NCBI GenBank assembly: GCA_965242845.1
Contig: CBDETC010000002.1
Span: forward strand, 1,054,001 to 1,118,000
Length of the DNA stretch: 64,000 bases
From: RHLJ01 sp965242845
Lineage (GTDB): Bacteria; Bacteroidota; Rhodothermia; Balneolales; Balneolaceae
Direction of reading: 5' to 3'
Below, one piece after another: positions 43,240 to 52,719 of this stretch. The notes below the pieces were generated by a model. It searched no databases. It had not been told where the DNA came from and saw only the letters and a list, made by a program, of their open reading frames with translations. Numbering within the stretch: the stretch's first letter is position 1; every line of letters begins with the position of its first letter. The translations under genes and the position numbers were made by a program.

Positions 43240-43944
43240 CTAAGCCTGTTTTTTAGGAGCTGGAGATTGAAGCAGATCGATAAAGTCAGCAGAAGCATTT
43301 TCCAGCTCAAATATTGATCGGTTGATTCGACCGAGCAAGAAGTTATAAAAACCAAAGGCTATCAAACCTACGATTAGGCCTGCTGCGGTGGTTATTAATG
43401 CTTCCCAGATACCACCAGCTAAAGCGCTTGGGTTTACATTCCCTTGAAGGGACTGAATATCCATAAAGGCCTCAATCATCCCAGTAACCGTTCCGGTGAA
43501 TCCCAGCAATGGAGCCACCCCGGCAATAGTAGCCAGCCAATTCATCCTTTTTTCCAGGAAGAAAATTTCCTTTTTACCTGCATTGTCGATGGCATCTTCA
43601 ATATCCCTGATAGGACGGCCTAAGCGTTTGATGCCTGCCTTAATAATTCGGGCCAATGGTTTATCAACATCATCACAATAAGCAACAGCATCAGTTTGGC
43701 GACCCGATTTCAACATACCTTCTATGGAACTAAGAAAGCGTTCCGTATCAGTATGGGATCTTGAAAGTGCGCTCCACCGTTCAACAATTACATAAATGGA
43801 AATAAAAAGGAGTAAGAAAATGGGAATCATTAGGATTCCACCTTCCACCATCAGGTCGAAAAACGTTACCTGATCGGTTTGAAGTGATAATGACAAGGAG
43901 TCAACTGCGGTAGTGTCCTGCCAAAATAATAACGCGATGTTCAT
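43240..43944 (-). CDS. exbB: ExbB/TolQ/MotA-type proton channel protein
   Basis: 234 residues with three membrane segments: FDLMVEGGILMIPIFLLLFISIYVIVERW near the N-terminus, then ATIAGVAPLLGFTGTVTGMIEAF and ALITTAAGLIVGLIAFGFYNFLL, the conserved pore segments of the family. The cytoplasmic loop between segments 1 and 2 is normal length. Forms the channel with ExbD downstream. Confidence 0.92.
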   Translation of the reverse strand: MNIALLFWQDTTAVDSLSLSLQTDQVTFFDLMVEGGILMIPIFLLLFISIYVIVERWSALSRSHTDTERFLSSIEGMLKSGRQTDAVAYCDDVDKPLARIIKAGIKRLGRPIRDIEDAIDNAGKKEIFFLEKRMNWLATIAGVAPLLGFTGTVTGMIEAFMDIQSLQGNVNPSALAGGIWEALITTAAGLIVGLIAFGFYNFLLGRINRSIFELENASADFIDLLQSPAPKKQA

Positions 43945-43952
43945 GTAGATGA

Positions 43953-45782
43953 TTAATTTGTAATTCTTTTAATAAAATAACTTTCCTGATATTCTGAAGG
44001 CATTCCTTCTGCACCAATCGCCGCATCTCTTAAGCTTGCAAACTGCCCAATGCTCACCCTCCATAAGGTTCCATATTGCGTTGAAGGCACCGCAGTAACG
44101 AAAGCCCTATAGCCCGCATTGCTTAGCTCCTGCTGTTTAGCATATGCATTTTGCTCTATACTCAATGAGAAAAGAACAATGGTAAAACCATCGTTCGCCG
44201 CTTCTGATACAACGCCTGTTAATCCATATAGTTCCTGACCTTCAGGCACATTTTGCGGGGTACTTACAGGTTGCTGAACGGGTGGTGGGGGTATTTCTTC
44301 TTCTGCTGGAGCTTGTTCTTCGGTTTGAGCCGGAGTTTGTGTGTCCTGTTCCTGCGGTTGAGTTTCCGGTGTAGCTTGTTGTTGCGGTGGCTGTGCTGGG
44401 GGTTGTTGCACATTATTATTAGCCACATACGACTCCGGCGTAATGCCTGGGATATTCAAAATTCCGAAATAGCCAAGTCCAGCTGTTGCACTTACTACAA
44501 CCACCAGAAAAAGGATGATCCATAGCCAAACTGGCGCTGGTTTTGGCTCCCTTTTTACCGGCTTCTTTTTCTCTTCCTTTTTAGGCTTTTCTTCTTTCTC
44601 TTCTTTTGGGTCTTCTTTCTTGGAAATAACTCCCGAGGTAATATTCTTTATAACAGGTATTACTTCGTCCTCTTCGGTAGTATCCTGTGTTTCTTCCTCT
44701 TCATCCTCATCAGAATCCAAATCGAGAAACGGATCGTCGAAATCTTCAAAATCGTCTTCAACTGTTTCCGTTGATTCTTCCTCCAGCTCTGGCTCTTCTT
44801 CGGTTGCAGGAACTTCTTCCTCAGAGATTTCTTCTTCTGTGGTTGGTTCTGGTTCTCCTTCCGTTTCTTCTAGTGCAGCCTCCAGTTCTTCAACATTTAT
44901 TTCCTCAACAATTTCATCGATAGTTTCTTCCTCGACTACTTCTTCCGCAGCGGCTTCCTGCTCTGGTTCTTCTTCTTCTGGAGCATCTATTTCGGAAAAC
45001 ACATCTGTGACATCTTCTTCATATAAACCAGCTTCCAGCTCTTCTGAAGAAGTGACTGCCGTATCATCACCCATCAAGCTTGCTAGCTCAGCATCTAACC
45101 CACTTACTGTTTCTGACGCTTCCTCGCTTGTTTCCAAACTACCCTCAGGTTCCTCTTCCCCAAGAATATCCCCGAAAGGATCATCGTCTGTTGTTTCTGT
45201 TATTTCTTCTTCAGGTTCAGAGTGTTCCTCTTCTGTGTATTCCTCACCCATCAAACTCGAGATCAGTTTATTAGCTGAAGCGGAACCTTCTCTATGCGCA
45301 TCAATTCCCCATGACTCCGGGCCCGGAGCTTCTTCTTCTCCTTCATCCAGGTTTTTCTCTGCTTCAACTCCAAAGATCAATGGGTCTTCAGCTCTTTCTT
45401 CAGTTTCCTCCTCAAAATCCTCTACTAAACCTGCGAATGGATCTCTTTCTACCGGATCAGAGGACAATTCTTCCTGTAAGGCCTCAAAAGGATCTTCTTC
45501 TGTTTCAGATTCTGTGACAACCTGATCCTCATCCAGTTCTATAGGCTCCATGCCTACATATTTGAAATTAATTTCTGTTTCCAGTTCTTTGGATGGAATG
45601 AAAATAATCCTGCCTCCAATACCGCTGAAAATTCCAAAGCCTTCGATCTCATAGGCTTCTCCGTCCGCAACAGCCTGGCTTATTTCGCTGATCAGCTCTT
45701 CAACCTGCTTCTCTATTTTCTCCTCGGTTTGACCAGAGGTTTCAATCAATAACTCAATTAATTGTTTATGATCTATATGCAT
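43953..45782 (-). CDS. HU-like domain / acidic region / SPOR domain membrane protein
   Basis: 609 residues of four parts. 1-85: a domain with the HU-fold pattern (IEKQVEELISEISQAVADGEAYEIEGFGIF) as in HU-CCDC81 proteins. About 90-395: an extremely acidic, Glu/Thr/Ser-rich stretch. About 395-440: a basic cluster then one membrane helix (APVWLWIILFLVVVVSATAGL). Then a Pro/Gln linker and a C-terminal SPOR domain (about 520-607, FTIVLFSLSIEQNAYAKQQELSNAGYRAFV...WRVSIGQF). SPOR domains bind denuded peptidoglycan, so the protein spans from a cytosolic HU-like head to the cell wall. Role unproven; cell division or chromosome-envelope linkage is possible. Confidence 0.8.
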   Translation of the reverse strand: MHIDHKQLIELLIETSGQTEEKIEKQVEELISEISQAVADGEAYEIEGFGIFSGIGGRIIFIPSKELETEINFKYVGMEPIELDEDQVVTESETEEDPFEALQEELSSDPVERDPFAGLVEDFEEETEERAEDPLIFGVEAEKNLDEGEEEAPGPESWGIDAHREGSASANKLISSLMGEEYTEEEHSEPEEEITETTDDDPFGDILGEEEPEGSLETSEEASETVSGLDAELASLMGDDTAVTSSEELEAGLYEEDVTDVFSEIDAPEEEEPEQEAAAEEVVEEETIDEIVEEINVEELEAALEETEGEPEPTTEEEISEEEVPATEEEPELEEESTETVEDDFEDFDDPFLDLDSDEDEEEETQDTTEEDEVIPVIKNITSGVISKKEDPKEEKEEKPKKEEKKKPVKREPKPAPVWLWIILFLVVVVSATAGLGYFGILNIPGITPESYVANNNVQQPPAQPPQQQATPETQPQEQDTQTPAQTEEQAPAEEEIPPPPVQQPVSTPQNVPEGQELYGLTGVVSEAANDGFTIVLFSLSIEQNAYAKQQELSNAGYRAFVTAVPSTQYGTLWRVSIGQFASLRDAAIGAEGMPSEYQESYFIKRITN

Positions 45783-45792
45783 AACCCGTTCC

Positions 45793-45981
45793 TTACTCCG
45801 CGTTAAACTCTATTACATCCCTTGGGGGAAGCATTACTGTTTTCCCGTCTGCTCTTTTTTCCTGCTTTTGGGTATGGTGTGCCGCCTTAAACGTACCCAG
45901 ACCATTTACCTGAACCGAGTTTTTCATAATCACCTGATCTCGTATTACAATCCCGAAAGCTTTTAAGAAATCTTTTGTCAT
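45793..45981 (-). CDS. Short HU-family DNA-binding-like protein
   Basis: About 62 residues. FLKAFGIVIRDQVIMKNSVQVNGLGTFKAAHH matches the second helix and first strands of HU (usual form VxLxGFGTF), and the following DGKTVMLPPRDVIEFNAE the arm and last strand. Helix 1 of HU (about 20 residues) and the C-terminal helix are missing. The chosen ATG lies 2 bases after the stop of the upstream receptor gene. Another HU-like domain is encoded directly downstream (10-base gap), so the two may work together. Confidence 0.7.
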   Translation of the reverse strand: MTKDFLKAFGIVIRDQVIMKNSVQVNGLGTFKAAHHTQKQEKRADGKTVMLPPRDVIEFNAE

Positions 45982-45983
45982 AG

Positions 45984-47696
45984 CTAGAATGTTATAGTTA
46001 ATCCTCCATACACCTGAAACGGGCGTTCCTGATATCCATCCCAAAGTTCGTATTTCTGCCCCAAAATATTCAATACTTTCATGTAAACGCCAAATCGGTT
46101 TGTGATTTGGTACTCAGCACTGCCGTTAAGGAGCACAAAGGCTTTTAAATCTTCATTTGCGGAAGGCGCTTCTCTTTTCCCTGTATAGTCCGTCCATCCG
46201 GATATAGTAAATTCATCCACTGGTTTATATGAAAGAGACGCATTTAGCCCGATACGCTCTTCAAAAGGAATATCTCCTCCGGCAGATAGCTTAGGTCTCC
46301 TTGCATAAACTTTTGCATCAAACCAGAATTTCTCGGCAACTAATTGTTGAGTGATACCTCCATAAAACTCAAATATATTCGCCTTAGCATAATTCACTGA
46401 ATAGAATGTAAAAAAGTCGTTGCCTCCCTGCATTTCAGCATCCCTTGAGTAAAATGCATAATCCTTGGTTATCTGGTAGGTAATTCCACCAAAAACCCTG
46501 TTTCCCTCTATCGGCTGAAAAGCAATTTCTCCGGATACTCCGGAATTATAACTATGCTGAAGGTTGGTTTGTGTATTGAGAAATCGATTTACCTGGTGAT
46601 GTTCATATACCGTATTCATTTCAGGGCGACCCCACACATTACCAGTAATAATCACTGCATCACGTAAATTATACCTTAGTTTTGCTTCAGGATTTAAGTA
46701 TAGCCTGCTTGAAAACCCGTCAGAAACATAGGCCAGGCCTCCTTTGATGGAGATATGGGCACTGAAATCCAACATCTTGCTATACTGCAGACCACCTCGT
46801 GCATCTATCCATTGCTGCGAGTTAATTCCTGTGTACTGGTAGTTCCCTCCGCTTACCGAAGCTTCAACTTTGAATGTCTCATACAGCTTTCTGCCCGCCC
46901 AATATTTCCCAAAAGCTACATTGAAATTTTGTTCGTTCACTTCGCCTGACCTTGTATTGCCCGCAAGCAAATCAATATTGAGGGCATTTACCCCAACATT
47001 AAGGTCCCAACCTTCCAGCGCGTTCTTAGTTTGTGTTAATGCCACCTCTCCACCAAAACCGAGATATTCTTTTTTAGCCGTTTCCCCGATACCTCCCTGG
47101 AAAATAGGGGCGAGATCAAATACCCGGTTAAAGTCACTTAGAAAACCAACATCTCCAGAAACAGAAAGTTCTTTATTCAGCTGTTTGCGTACACCAACAT
47201 TCCCATCGAAAAAACGGAAACTGCTTAACTGATCATCAAGGTGACCATCAGAAGATCGATAGTTGATATTTGAACTGGCTGTTGTTGTTTGATTAAAAGC
47301 ATGGAATGCATACAGTTCAGCTTCAGGAGTTATAAAATTCCCAAAACCTGCTCTTAATAAGGCTTTTGTTCGATCTGGAGTTGATAGCGTGGTCTTGAGC
47401 GGAGGAGCGGGGCGATCTAGTTGAGTAATTGCAATGCTTGCTACTGCCTGATCCCGGGTTTCCATAAAAGGCATTCGATTTGGATCGATGCGAAATACCC
47501 TGGGCTTGGGATTAAAACCGAGAATTGGCTGACGTCTTAGGCCGGGGAAACGAGCCCTGAATTCACTCCTGATTTCAATATCCTGTGGGTTAATTTCAGG
47601 GAGAAGAGAATTTTGGGGATTGGAGCCAGTTTGAGCCTGGGTATTAGACCAAATAAAAAGGGCTGCAATAAAAAAGAATCCTTTGATGATATGCAT
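45984..47696 (-). CDS. Outer-membrane receptor-like beta-barrel (TonB-dependent type, no plug)
   Basis: 570 residues with a signal peptide (FFFIAALFIWSNTQAQ). The mature protein is a series of alternating strands ending in VYGGLTITF, a terminal aromatic as in outer-membrane barrels. NILGQKYELWDGYQERPFQVYGGLTI is very like the end of TonB-dependent receptors. I see no plug domain or TonB box, so it is a receptor-like barrel. Located upstream of HU-like and exbB-exbD-tonB genes, which suggests a functional link. Confidence 0.65.
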   Translation of the reverse strand: MHIIKGFFFIAALFIWSNTQAQTGSNPQNSLLPEINPQDIEIRSEFRARFPGLRRQPILGFNPKPRVFRIDPNRMPFMETRDQAVASIAITQLDRPAPPLKTTLSTPDRTKALLRAGFGNFITPEAELYAFHAFNQTTTASSNINYRSSDGHLDDQLSSFRFFDGNVGVRKQLNKELSVSGDVGFLSDFNRVFDLAPIFQGGIGETAKKEYLGFGGEVALTQTKNALEGWDLNVGVNALNIDLLAGNTRSGEVNEQNFNVAFGKYWAGRKLYETFKVEASVSGGNYQYTGINSQQWIDARGGLQYSKMLDFSAHISIKGGLAYVSDGFSSRLYLNPEAKLRYNLRDAVIITGNVWGRPEMNTVYEHHQVNRFLNTQTNLQHSYNSGVSGEIAFQPIEGNRVFGGITYQITKDYAFYSRDAEMQGGNDFFTFYSVNYAKANIFEFYGGITQQLVAEKFWFDAKVYARRPKLSAGGDIPFEERIGLNASLSYKPVDEFTISGWTDYTGKREAPSANEDLKAFVLLNGSAEYQITNRFGVYMKVLNILGQKYELWDGYQERPFQVYGGLTITF

Positions 47697-47804
47697 CTAA
47701 AAACGGGGTTTGGGGAATGTACTAATTTTTGAACCAAGGTTTAACCCGTAGGTAACCGAAAAAGTGTACTGTATTTACCGTTTCCAGTTCCTGAATAAGA
47801 AAAT

Positions 47805-48824
47805 CTACTTCGTTCCGGCTTCCTTTTTTAGCACTATAAACTTATCAATTGCCAAACAAAGCGGACTTATTGTCATTACTAAAAACAAGGTAGCTGCATG
47901 AGTAATGGTAGCAAAGGCAAGTCCTGTGACTTCAGGCACCGCATACAACACAAAAAGACTGTAGGTGATAAAGTAATGATAGCTACCAATTCCGCCAGGC
48001 GTCGGTATAGAAATACCCACTGCCGAAACCATGGTTAATACCACAGCATCTGCAATAGAAAGACTATAGACCGTGTGCAAATCAAACATCCAAAAGGGGA
48101 TATAAATCATTAGGATGTAAAAAGCCCATATGGTGAAGGTATAGATAATGAAAAGTGGCCAGTTCTTGAGCTTTCGAATAGAAAGCACTCCCTGGAAGAA
48201 GCTCTTCGACATCTCTCTGATTTTATCTACAAACCGGGCAAATGCTGAATCCCCGTTACTAAGTTTTTTTAATACGAAAAAAAGAAGCAAGCCTATTACA
48301 ACCAGGCCTATACCACCAAACAAAACAATGGTAATTATTGACGATACTTCTTCACTATTAGTAAAATCAATTCCAAACAACCTATTCAGAATTTCCGCAT
48401 CCGAAATCAGGAAGATTCCGACGAAAGCCATAATGATAAGCATACTCAGTACATCCACGATTCTCTCGAGTACAATTGTGCCGATAATCTTTGAATTACT
48501 TTCTCCAACCTGCCTTGCTACATAAATCGGCCGGGTAACTTCACCTAATCTTGGAACCGGAATATTGGACAAGTACCCAAACATCACTCCAGTGAATAAG
48601 GTAAAACGATGTGGGATCGTACCCCCATCATTAAACAGCATCCTCCAGCGCTCAGCTCTTATATAGTGTGATAATACCAGGCACACGGTGAAGGGCAGGG
48701 CCCATCCCCAGCTCATGTCTCTTGATGCTTCTGCAATTTCTGAAAATTCTACATTCTTGAACGCCAGCCATAAAAAAAGTGCAGCAAAAACTACACTCAG
48801 GAATATTTTCAGAAATTTATTCAC
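47805..48824 (-). CDS. Lysylphosphatidylglycerol synthase TM-region / UPF0104 flippase-like membrane protein
   Basis: 339 residues with about eight membrane helices. Segments MSWGWALPFTVCLVLSHYIRAERWRMLF, SNIPVPRLGEVTRPIYVAR and ISIPTPGGIGSYHYFITYSLF are the hallmarks of the PF03706 family, including the 'PtPGGiG..E'-type loop near the end (here with SYH). There is no catalytic MprF domain, so it is probably a lipid transporter or flippase-like protein. Starts 3 bases after the LolA-like gene. Confidence 0.85.
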   Translation of the reverse strand: MNKFLKIFLSVVFAALFLWLAFKNVEFSEIAEASRDMSWGWALPFTVCLVLSHYIRAERWRMLFNDGGTIPHRFTLFTGVMFGYLSNIPVPRLGEVTRPIYVARQVGESNSKIIGTIVLERIVDVLSMLIIMAFVGIFLISDAEILNRLFGIDFTNSEEVSSIITIVLFGGIGLVVIGLLLFFVLKKLSNGDSAFARFVDKIREMSKSFFQGVLSIRKLKNWPLFIIYTFTIWAFYILMIYIPFWMFDLHTVYSLSIADAVVLTMVSAVGISIPTPGGIGSYHYFITYSLFVLYAVPEVTGLAFATITHAATLFLVMTISPLCLAIDKFIVLKKEAGTK

Positions 48825-48826
48825 CC

Positions 48827-49444
48827 TTAAAACCTCATATCTACAATCTCTGCATCATCAGGATACTCCAGCTGAAAGAGCTCTTCATCCTTATCTATAA
48901 ATTCACCATTCTCAAAAGTGGTGATAAGTACATTTTCAGCAAAATCGAAGGCTGTAATCTTCAGGGGTTCGAGGTTGGTATTCACTTCAATCTCAACCCT
49001 GGTATATATCTCAAAATCGTCGTCTGTTGTTAGAATAATGAGAGTGTTTCCGTTTTCTAACTCCTCTTGGGATGGGGTATAAGTGTCATCCAGACCACTC
49101 AACATTCTTGAAGGAGCAAAATCGTCTTCGTCAGGATCATACTCACTAACAATTAGTCGATTTCTTAGCTCATCATATACTTTGGATAGTTCTCCATCTA
49201 CCAAAATTAGCTGATGTTGCCCTTCAAGCTTATATCCAACCTGGTCAATCCAAATCTCACCTGTAGAGGTGCTGGTTTCGTTGGTATAGGAATCAATGTA
49301 CGTGTGCTCAAAAGAAGCATTAAATACCTGTTCATCAGCGAACTTTGATCGAAGCTCATCAAAAGCCGGACTCTGTGCGGATATCGATTCTGAGAAAAAG
49401 AAGACTACCGCTAAAACAAATAGAATAAGCTTAGTCGAGTTCAT
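48827..49444 (-). CDS. LolA-like outer-membrane lipoprotein carrier
   Basis: About 205 residues with signal peptide (LILFVLAVVFFFSESISAQ). The periplasmic body FNASFEHTYID, STGEIWID..YKLEG, QLILVDGELSKVYDE.NRLIVSEYDP and TRVEIEVNTNLEPLKIT shows the LolA/LolB half-barrel strand order. Chosen start at the ATG at 49444, which overlaps the ftsK end by 14 bases; longer forms would have ORF overlap and lose the signal peptide position. An ftsK-lolA neighbourhood is common in Bacteroidota. The sequence is divergent, so LolA is probable, not certain. Confidence 0.75.
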   Translation of the reverse strand: MNSTKLILFVLAVVFFFSESISAQSPAFDELRSKFADEQVFNASFEHTYIDSYTNETSTSTGEIWIDQVGYKLEGQHQLILVDGELSKVYDELRNRLIVSEYDPDEDDFAPSRMLSGLDDTYTPSQEELENGNTLIILTTDDDFEIYTRVEIEVNTNLEPLKITAFDFAENVLITTFENGEFIDKDEELFQLEYPDDAEIVDMRF

Positions 49445-51980
49445 TAAGCCCATCCATAATTTCCTGCAGCTCTTCCTCTGTTTGAATAAGAACATCTCTT
49501 GCGGTACTACCCTGGTATGGTCCAACAATCCCTGCATTAAATAATTGATCTATAATTCTTCCGGCTCGATTGTATCCGATTTTCAATTTTCTTTGAAGAA
49601 GAGAAACCGAACCTTGTTGATGAAGCAGTACCACTTTAGCAGCTGCTTCAAACATGTCGTCAATATCTTCTAACGGATCGGGCACTCCCGCATTGTCTTC
49701 CTGAACAATTGGGAGATGGAATGGCTCCTTATATCCTGCTTGTTGACCAATAAATGCATTTATGGCTTCCACTTCTTCGGTAGAAACGAATGCATTCTGA
49801 ATTCGAGTCATGCCCGCACCATTGGTAAAGAGCATATCTCCCATACCAACTAGTTGATCCGCTCCACCAACATCCAGAATAGTCCTGGAATCCACTTTTG
49901 AAGCTACCTGGTAGGCTAATCTTGCCGGGAAGTTTGCCTTAATGGTACCAGTAATAACATTTACCGAAGGTCGCTGAGTAGCAACTACCAGGTGAATACC
50001 AACGGCTCGTGCCAGCTGTGCAATCCTTGCAATAGGCTCTTCAATTTGTTTCCCAGCTGTCATCATCAAATCCGCCAACTCATCAATAATTACTACTATA
50101 TATGGCAGATGTCGGTGACCGAGTTCTTCTTCGAGTTCTTCGTCTTTATACTTCGCATTGTAGGCCTTTATATCCCGGACCATGGCCATTTTGAGGAGGT
50201 CATAACGATCATCCATTTCCTTACACACACTACTGAGCGTTTCAAGCGCTTTGGTAGTATCCGTGATGATAGGTTCATCGGCATCAGGCAACATTGCCAG
50301 GAAGTGATTCTGGATGTTTCGATATAAAGAAAGCTCGATCTTCTTAGGATCAATCATCACAAACTTAAGATTGTCCGGATGACACTTATAAAGAAGACAG
50401 GTGATAATGGTATTTATACCTACCGATTTACCCGATCCTGTAGCTCCTGCAACCAGCAAGTGAGGCATTTTGGTTAAATCCATCATAAACACTTCATTCT
50501 CGATGGTTTTACCAAAGGCTACCGGCAGGGTCATATCCGTTTCAACAAACTTTTTGGTATTAATAACCTGCTTGATATATACCGTCTCACGAGTACTATT
50601 TGGCACTTCTATACCAACGGCCGATTTACCAGGAATAGGTGCTAACATTCGGAGCCCTTTAGAAGCAGTCGCCATTTTTAAATCATTCGAATAGCTCTCG
50701 ATCTTACTGATTTTCACATCAGGCGCTGGCTCTAATTCGTACAGTGTAACCGTTGGCCCAACAATGGCATTAATGCCAACAATCTCAATTTTATGGCGCC
50801 TTAGCTTGTCGAGGATAATGCGCTTATTCTCTTTGATCTCTTCCAGATCAACTTCATTTCCTTCATTCGGAGGAGTATTCAGAAGTTCAATGGTTGGGAA
50901 CTTGTATTTGATAACGGGTACTTCTTTGGCCTTATCAGCATTCAGCTTATCTAAATCTCTTTCTCCGGCTTCCTCATCACCTTCACCCTTAAATATGGCA
51001 ACTTCTACATCCTCGCCCTCTTTGTTTCCTTCTTCTGGTTCTGAGTCTGGCTTGTCAATAATCGCCCTGGGTCGGGTATCAAGGGTTTGGACTTCCGCTT
51101 TTTCCTTTTCGATTCGCTTTCGGTCTTCTTCCTCCGACTTTTCTACAATGTCTTCGATAGATGGCTTGGGTTTAACCATTTCTTCTTTTGATTTGGCCTC
51201 AGCGATCTGCCTTTTTTGAATAGCTTCTTCTCGTTTTTTTGCAGCCGCCTCTACTTCTTTTTCTTCTTTCTTTAGTTGAATCTCGGCTTTCTTAGTTGCT
51301 ACACGTTCTTCCCGTTCGGCTATGCGCTGGGCTTTCTTTTCTTCCCTTGCAATACGGGATTGCTCCATTTTATCCCGCATATTGTCCATCCAGATTTTAA
51401 CATTGTCGATGGTTTTTTGGAGGTCACGATCCCATAAAAGAAGTAACGTAACTAACATCAATACAGACAGGATAAAGATGGAGCCCACTCCTGTTATGTT
51501 TTGCAGGATTCGTGAAATAGCTACCCCAGCTACTCCACCCCAAATAGAATCATCAGGAAAATTGGCGTTGGTATTCAGCCAACCAATAAAGGTTGCTAAA
51601 AGAATCATCGCCCAAACAGAAAGGATGTTTAGCCAGTTATTTTCCTTAAAGTCTCTTCTTCTAAAGATGTGCCACCCATTATAGCCAACAATGAGTGCTA
51701 AAATGAGGCTTGTGTAACCGAATAATGAGTATACAAGGAATTGAGAGATATAAGCGCCAACAGGCCCCAGCCAGTTTTGAACTAATCGGGAATTCGCATC
51801 AGGATTAAATAAATCTGTAAAAGTGATGCTTCTTGCATACTGATAATCACTGGACGTATAAGATATAATGCTTAGACCAAGCAATATTGCTATCGCAATA
51901 ATTATAATCCCGGCAATCTCTTTTTTTCTGCCTGAAGATAGCTTTTCGGTATTTGCAGTATTCAGCTTCTTTTTAGCCAT
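49431..51980 (-). CDS. ftsK: DNA translocase FtsK
   Basis: 849 residues. Four membrane helices in the first about 180 residues, a charged Glu/Lys/Arg linker (about 190-330), then the FtsK/SpoIIIE motor with Walker A GATGSGKSVGIN (about 510) and Walker B-type VVIIDELADLMM. C-terminal winged-helix gamma domain (about 780-845, VSLLQRKLKIGYNRAGRIIDQLFNAGIVGP) recognises polar DNA motifs. It pumps the terminus region across the division septum. Its start overlaps the comB end by 8 bases. Confidence 0.95.
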   Translation of the reverse strand: MAKKKLNTANTEKLSSGRKKEIAGIIIIAIAILLGLSIISYTSSDYQYARSITFTDLFNPDANSRLVQNWLGPVGAYISQFLVYSLFGYTSLILALIVGYNGWHIFRRRDFKENNWLNILSVWAMILLATFIGWLNTNANFPDDSIWGGVAGVAISRILQNITGVGSIFILSVLMLVTLLLLWDRDLQKTIDNVKIWMDNMRDKMEQSRIAREEKKAQRIAEREERVATKKAEIQLKKEEKEVEAAAKKREEAIQKRQIAEAKSKEEMVKPKPSIEDIVEKSEEEDRKRIEKEKAEVQTLDTRPRAIIDKPDSEPEEGNKEGEDVEVAIFKGEGDEEAGERDLDKLNADKAKEVPVIKYKFPTIELLNTPPNEGNEVDLEEIKENKRIILDKLRRHKIEIVGINAIVGPTVTLYELEPAPDVKISKIESYSNDLKMATASKGLRMLAPIPGKSAVGIEVPNSTRETVYIKQVINTKKFVETDMTLPVAFGKTIENEVFMMDLTKMPHLLVAGATGSGKSVGINTIITCLLYKCHPDNLKFVMIDPKKIELSLYRNIQNHFLAMLPDADEPIITDTTKALETLSSVCKEMDDRYDLLKMAMVRDIKAYNAKYKDEELEEELGHRHLPYIVVIIDELADLMMTAGKQIEEPIARIAQLARAVGIHLVVATQRPSVNVITGTIKANFPARLAYQVASKVDSRTILDVGGADQLVGMGDMLFTNGAGMTRIQNAFVSTEEVEAINAFIGQQAGYKEPFHLPIVQEDNAGVPDPLEDIDDMFEAAAKVVLLHQQGSVSLLQRKLKIGYNRAGRIIDQLFNAGIVGPYQGSTARDVLIQTEEELQEIMDGLNELD

Positions 51981-52710
51981 TTAGATTGGTTATAATTCCG
52001 TCCTTCATTCCAGGGAGTACATTAAATTTATCAACCTGGCAGCAAAATGGCACATCATCTTCCGGAACCAGATTTCTTAAGCGAAAAGCATGATCGCTTT
52101 TCCGGATAGTTTCCTCCAGAGTATCTCCAAATCGCTCGAAAAGACCAAAGGCAACTTTTGCTCCATCCTTGGTTTTATCAGGGAGGTTTCCTTTACAGAG
52201 GTTATGAATAATGGACCCAGCAAACATCGTGTCCTCAAGTGCTAACCTGCCTCTCCACCCTGAACAAATAAGGACTACTTCGTCATCATGTTGTTTTAAA
52301 GCTTTTAGAATGCTCTTCTGGTTTAGAAAGGAGCCGATATAAATCCGGTTAGCTAAACTGGCCTTCTTAATGGCTTTGGTTCCATTAGTTGTATTAAAGA
52401 TCAGGGTTTTATCGGCCACATTTTCTTTTGTGTACTCTAATGGTGAATTACCAAGATGGTAACCCTCAATTTTTGATCCGTCTTTTTCTCCGCAGAGCAG
52501 ATAGTCATTGGCATCCATAGTGTGAGCGATTTTAACGGCATCACTCATATCCTCAACGGGGATAATTTTTTTGGCGCCACTATTAATGGCGGTAACTATG
52601 GATGAACTGGCTCTAAGAATATCAATTATAACCGCACTCTTTCCGCGAAGGTTTTCTTCCTGAAAAGCCTGTACCGAAAAAAATACATCTATGTAGCGTA
52701 AGTCTGGCAT
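51973..52710 (-). CDS. comB: 2-phosphosulfolactate phosphatase ComB
   Basis: 245 residues matching the ComB family: DVFFSVQAF, SAVIIDILRASSSIVTAI, LCGEKDGSKIEGYHLGNSPLEY, IFNTTNGTKAIKKA, VLICSGWRGRLALEDTMFAG. It removes phosphate from phosphosulfolactate to give sulfolactate, the step after ComA (encoded at 20.5-21.4 kb). It lies between gcvT (9-base gap) and ftsK (8-base overlap) with no other sulfonate gene near. Confidence 0.88.
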   Translation of the reverse strand: MPDLRYIDVFFSVQAFQEENLRGKSAVIIDILRASSSIVTAINSGAKKIIPVEDMSDAVKIAHTMDANDYLLCGEKDGSKIEGYHLGNSPLEYTKENVADKTLIFNTTNGTKAIKKASLANRIYIGSFLNQKSILKALKQHDDEVVLICSGWRGRLALEDTMFAGSIIHNLCKGNLPDKTKDGAKVAFGLFERFGDTLEETIRKSDHAFRLRNLVPEDDVPFCCQVDKFNVLPGMKDGIITNLNG

Positions 52711-52719
52711 TGTTCTCTC

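Noticed and set aside
44515..45525. 336-residue Ser-rich reading frame on the plus strand
   Set aside because: It is the complement of the acidic Glu/Asp region of the HU/SPOR protein gene; low-complexity antisense shadow.
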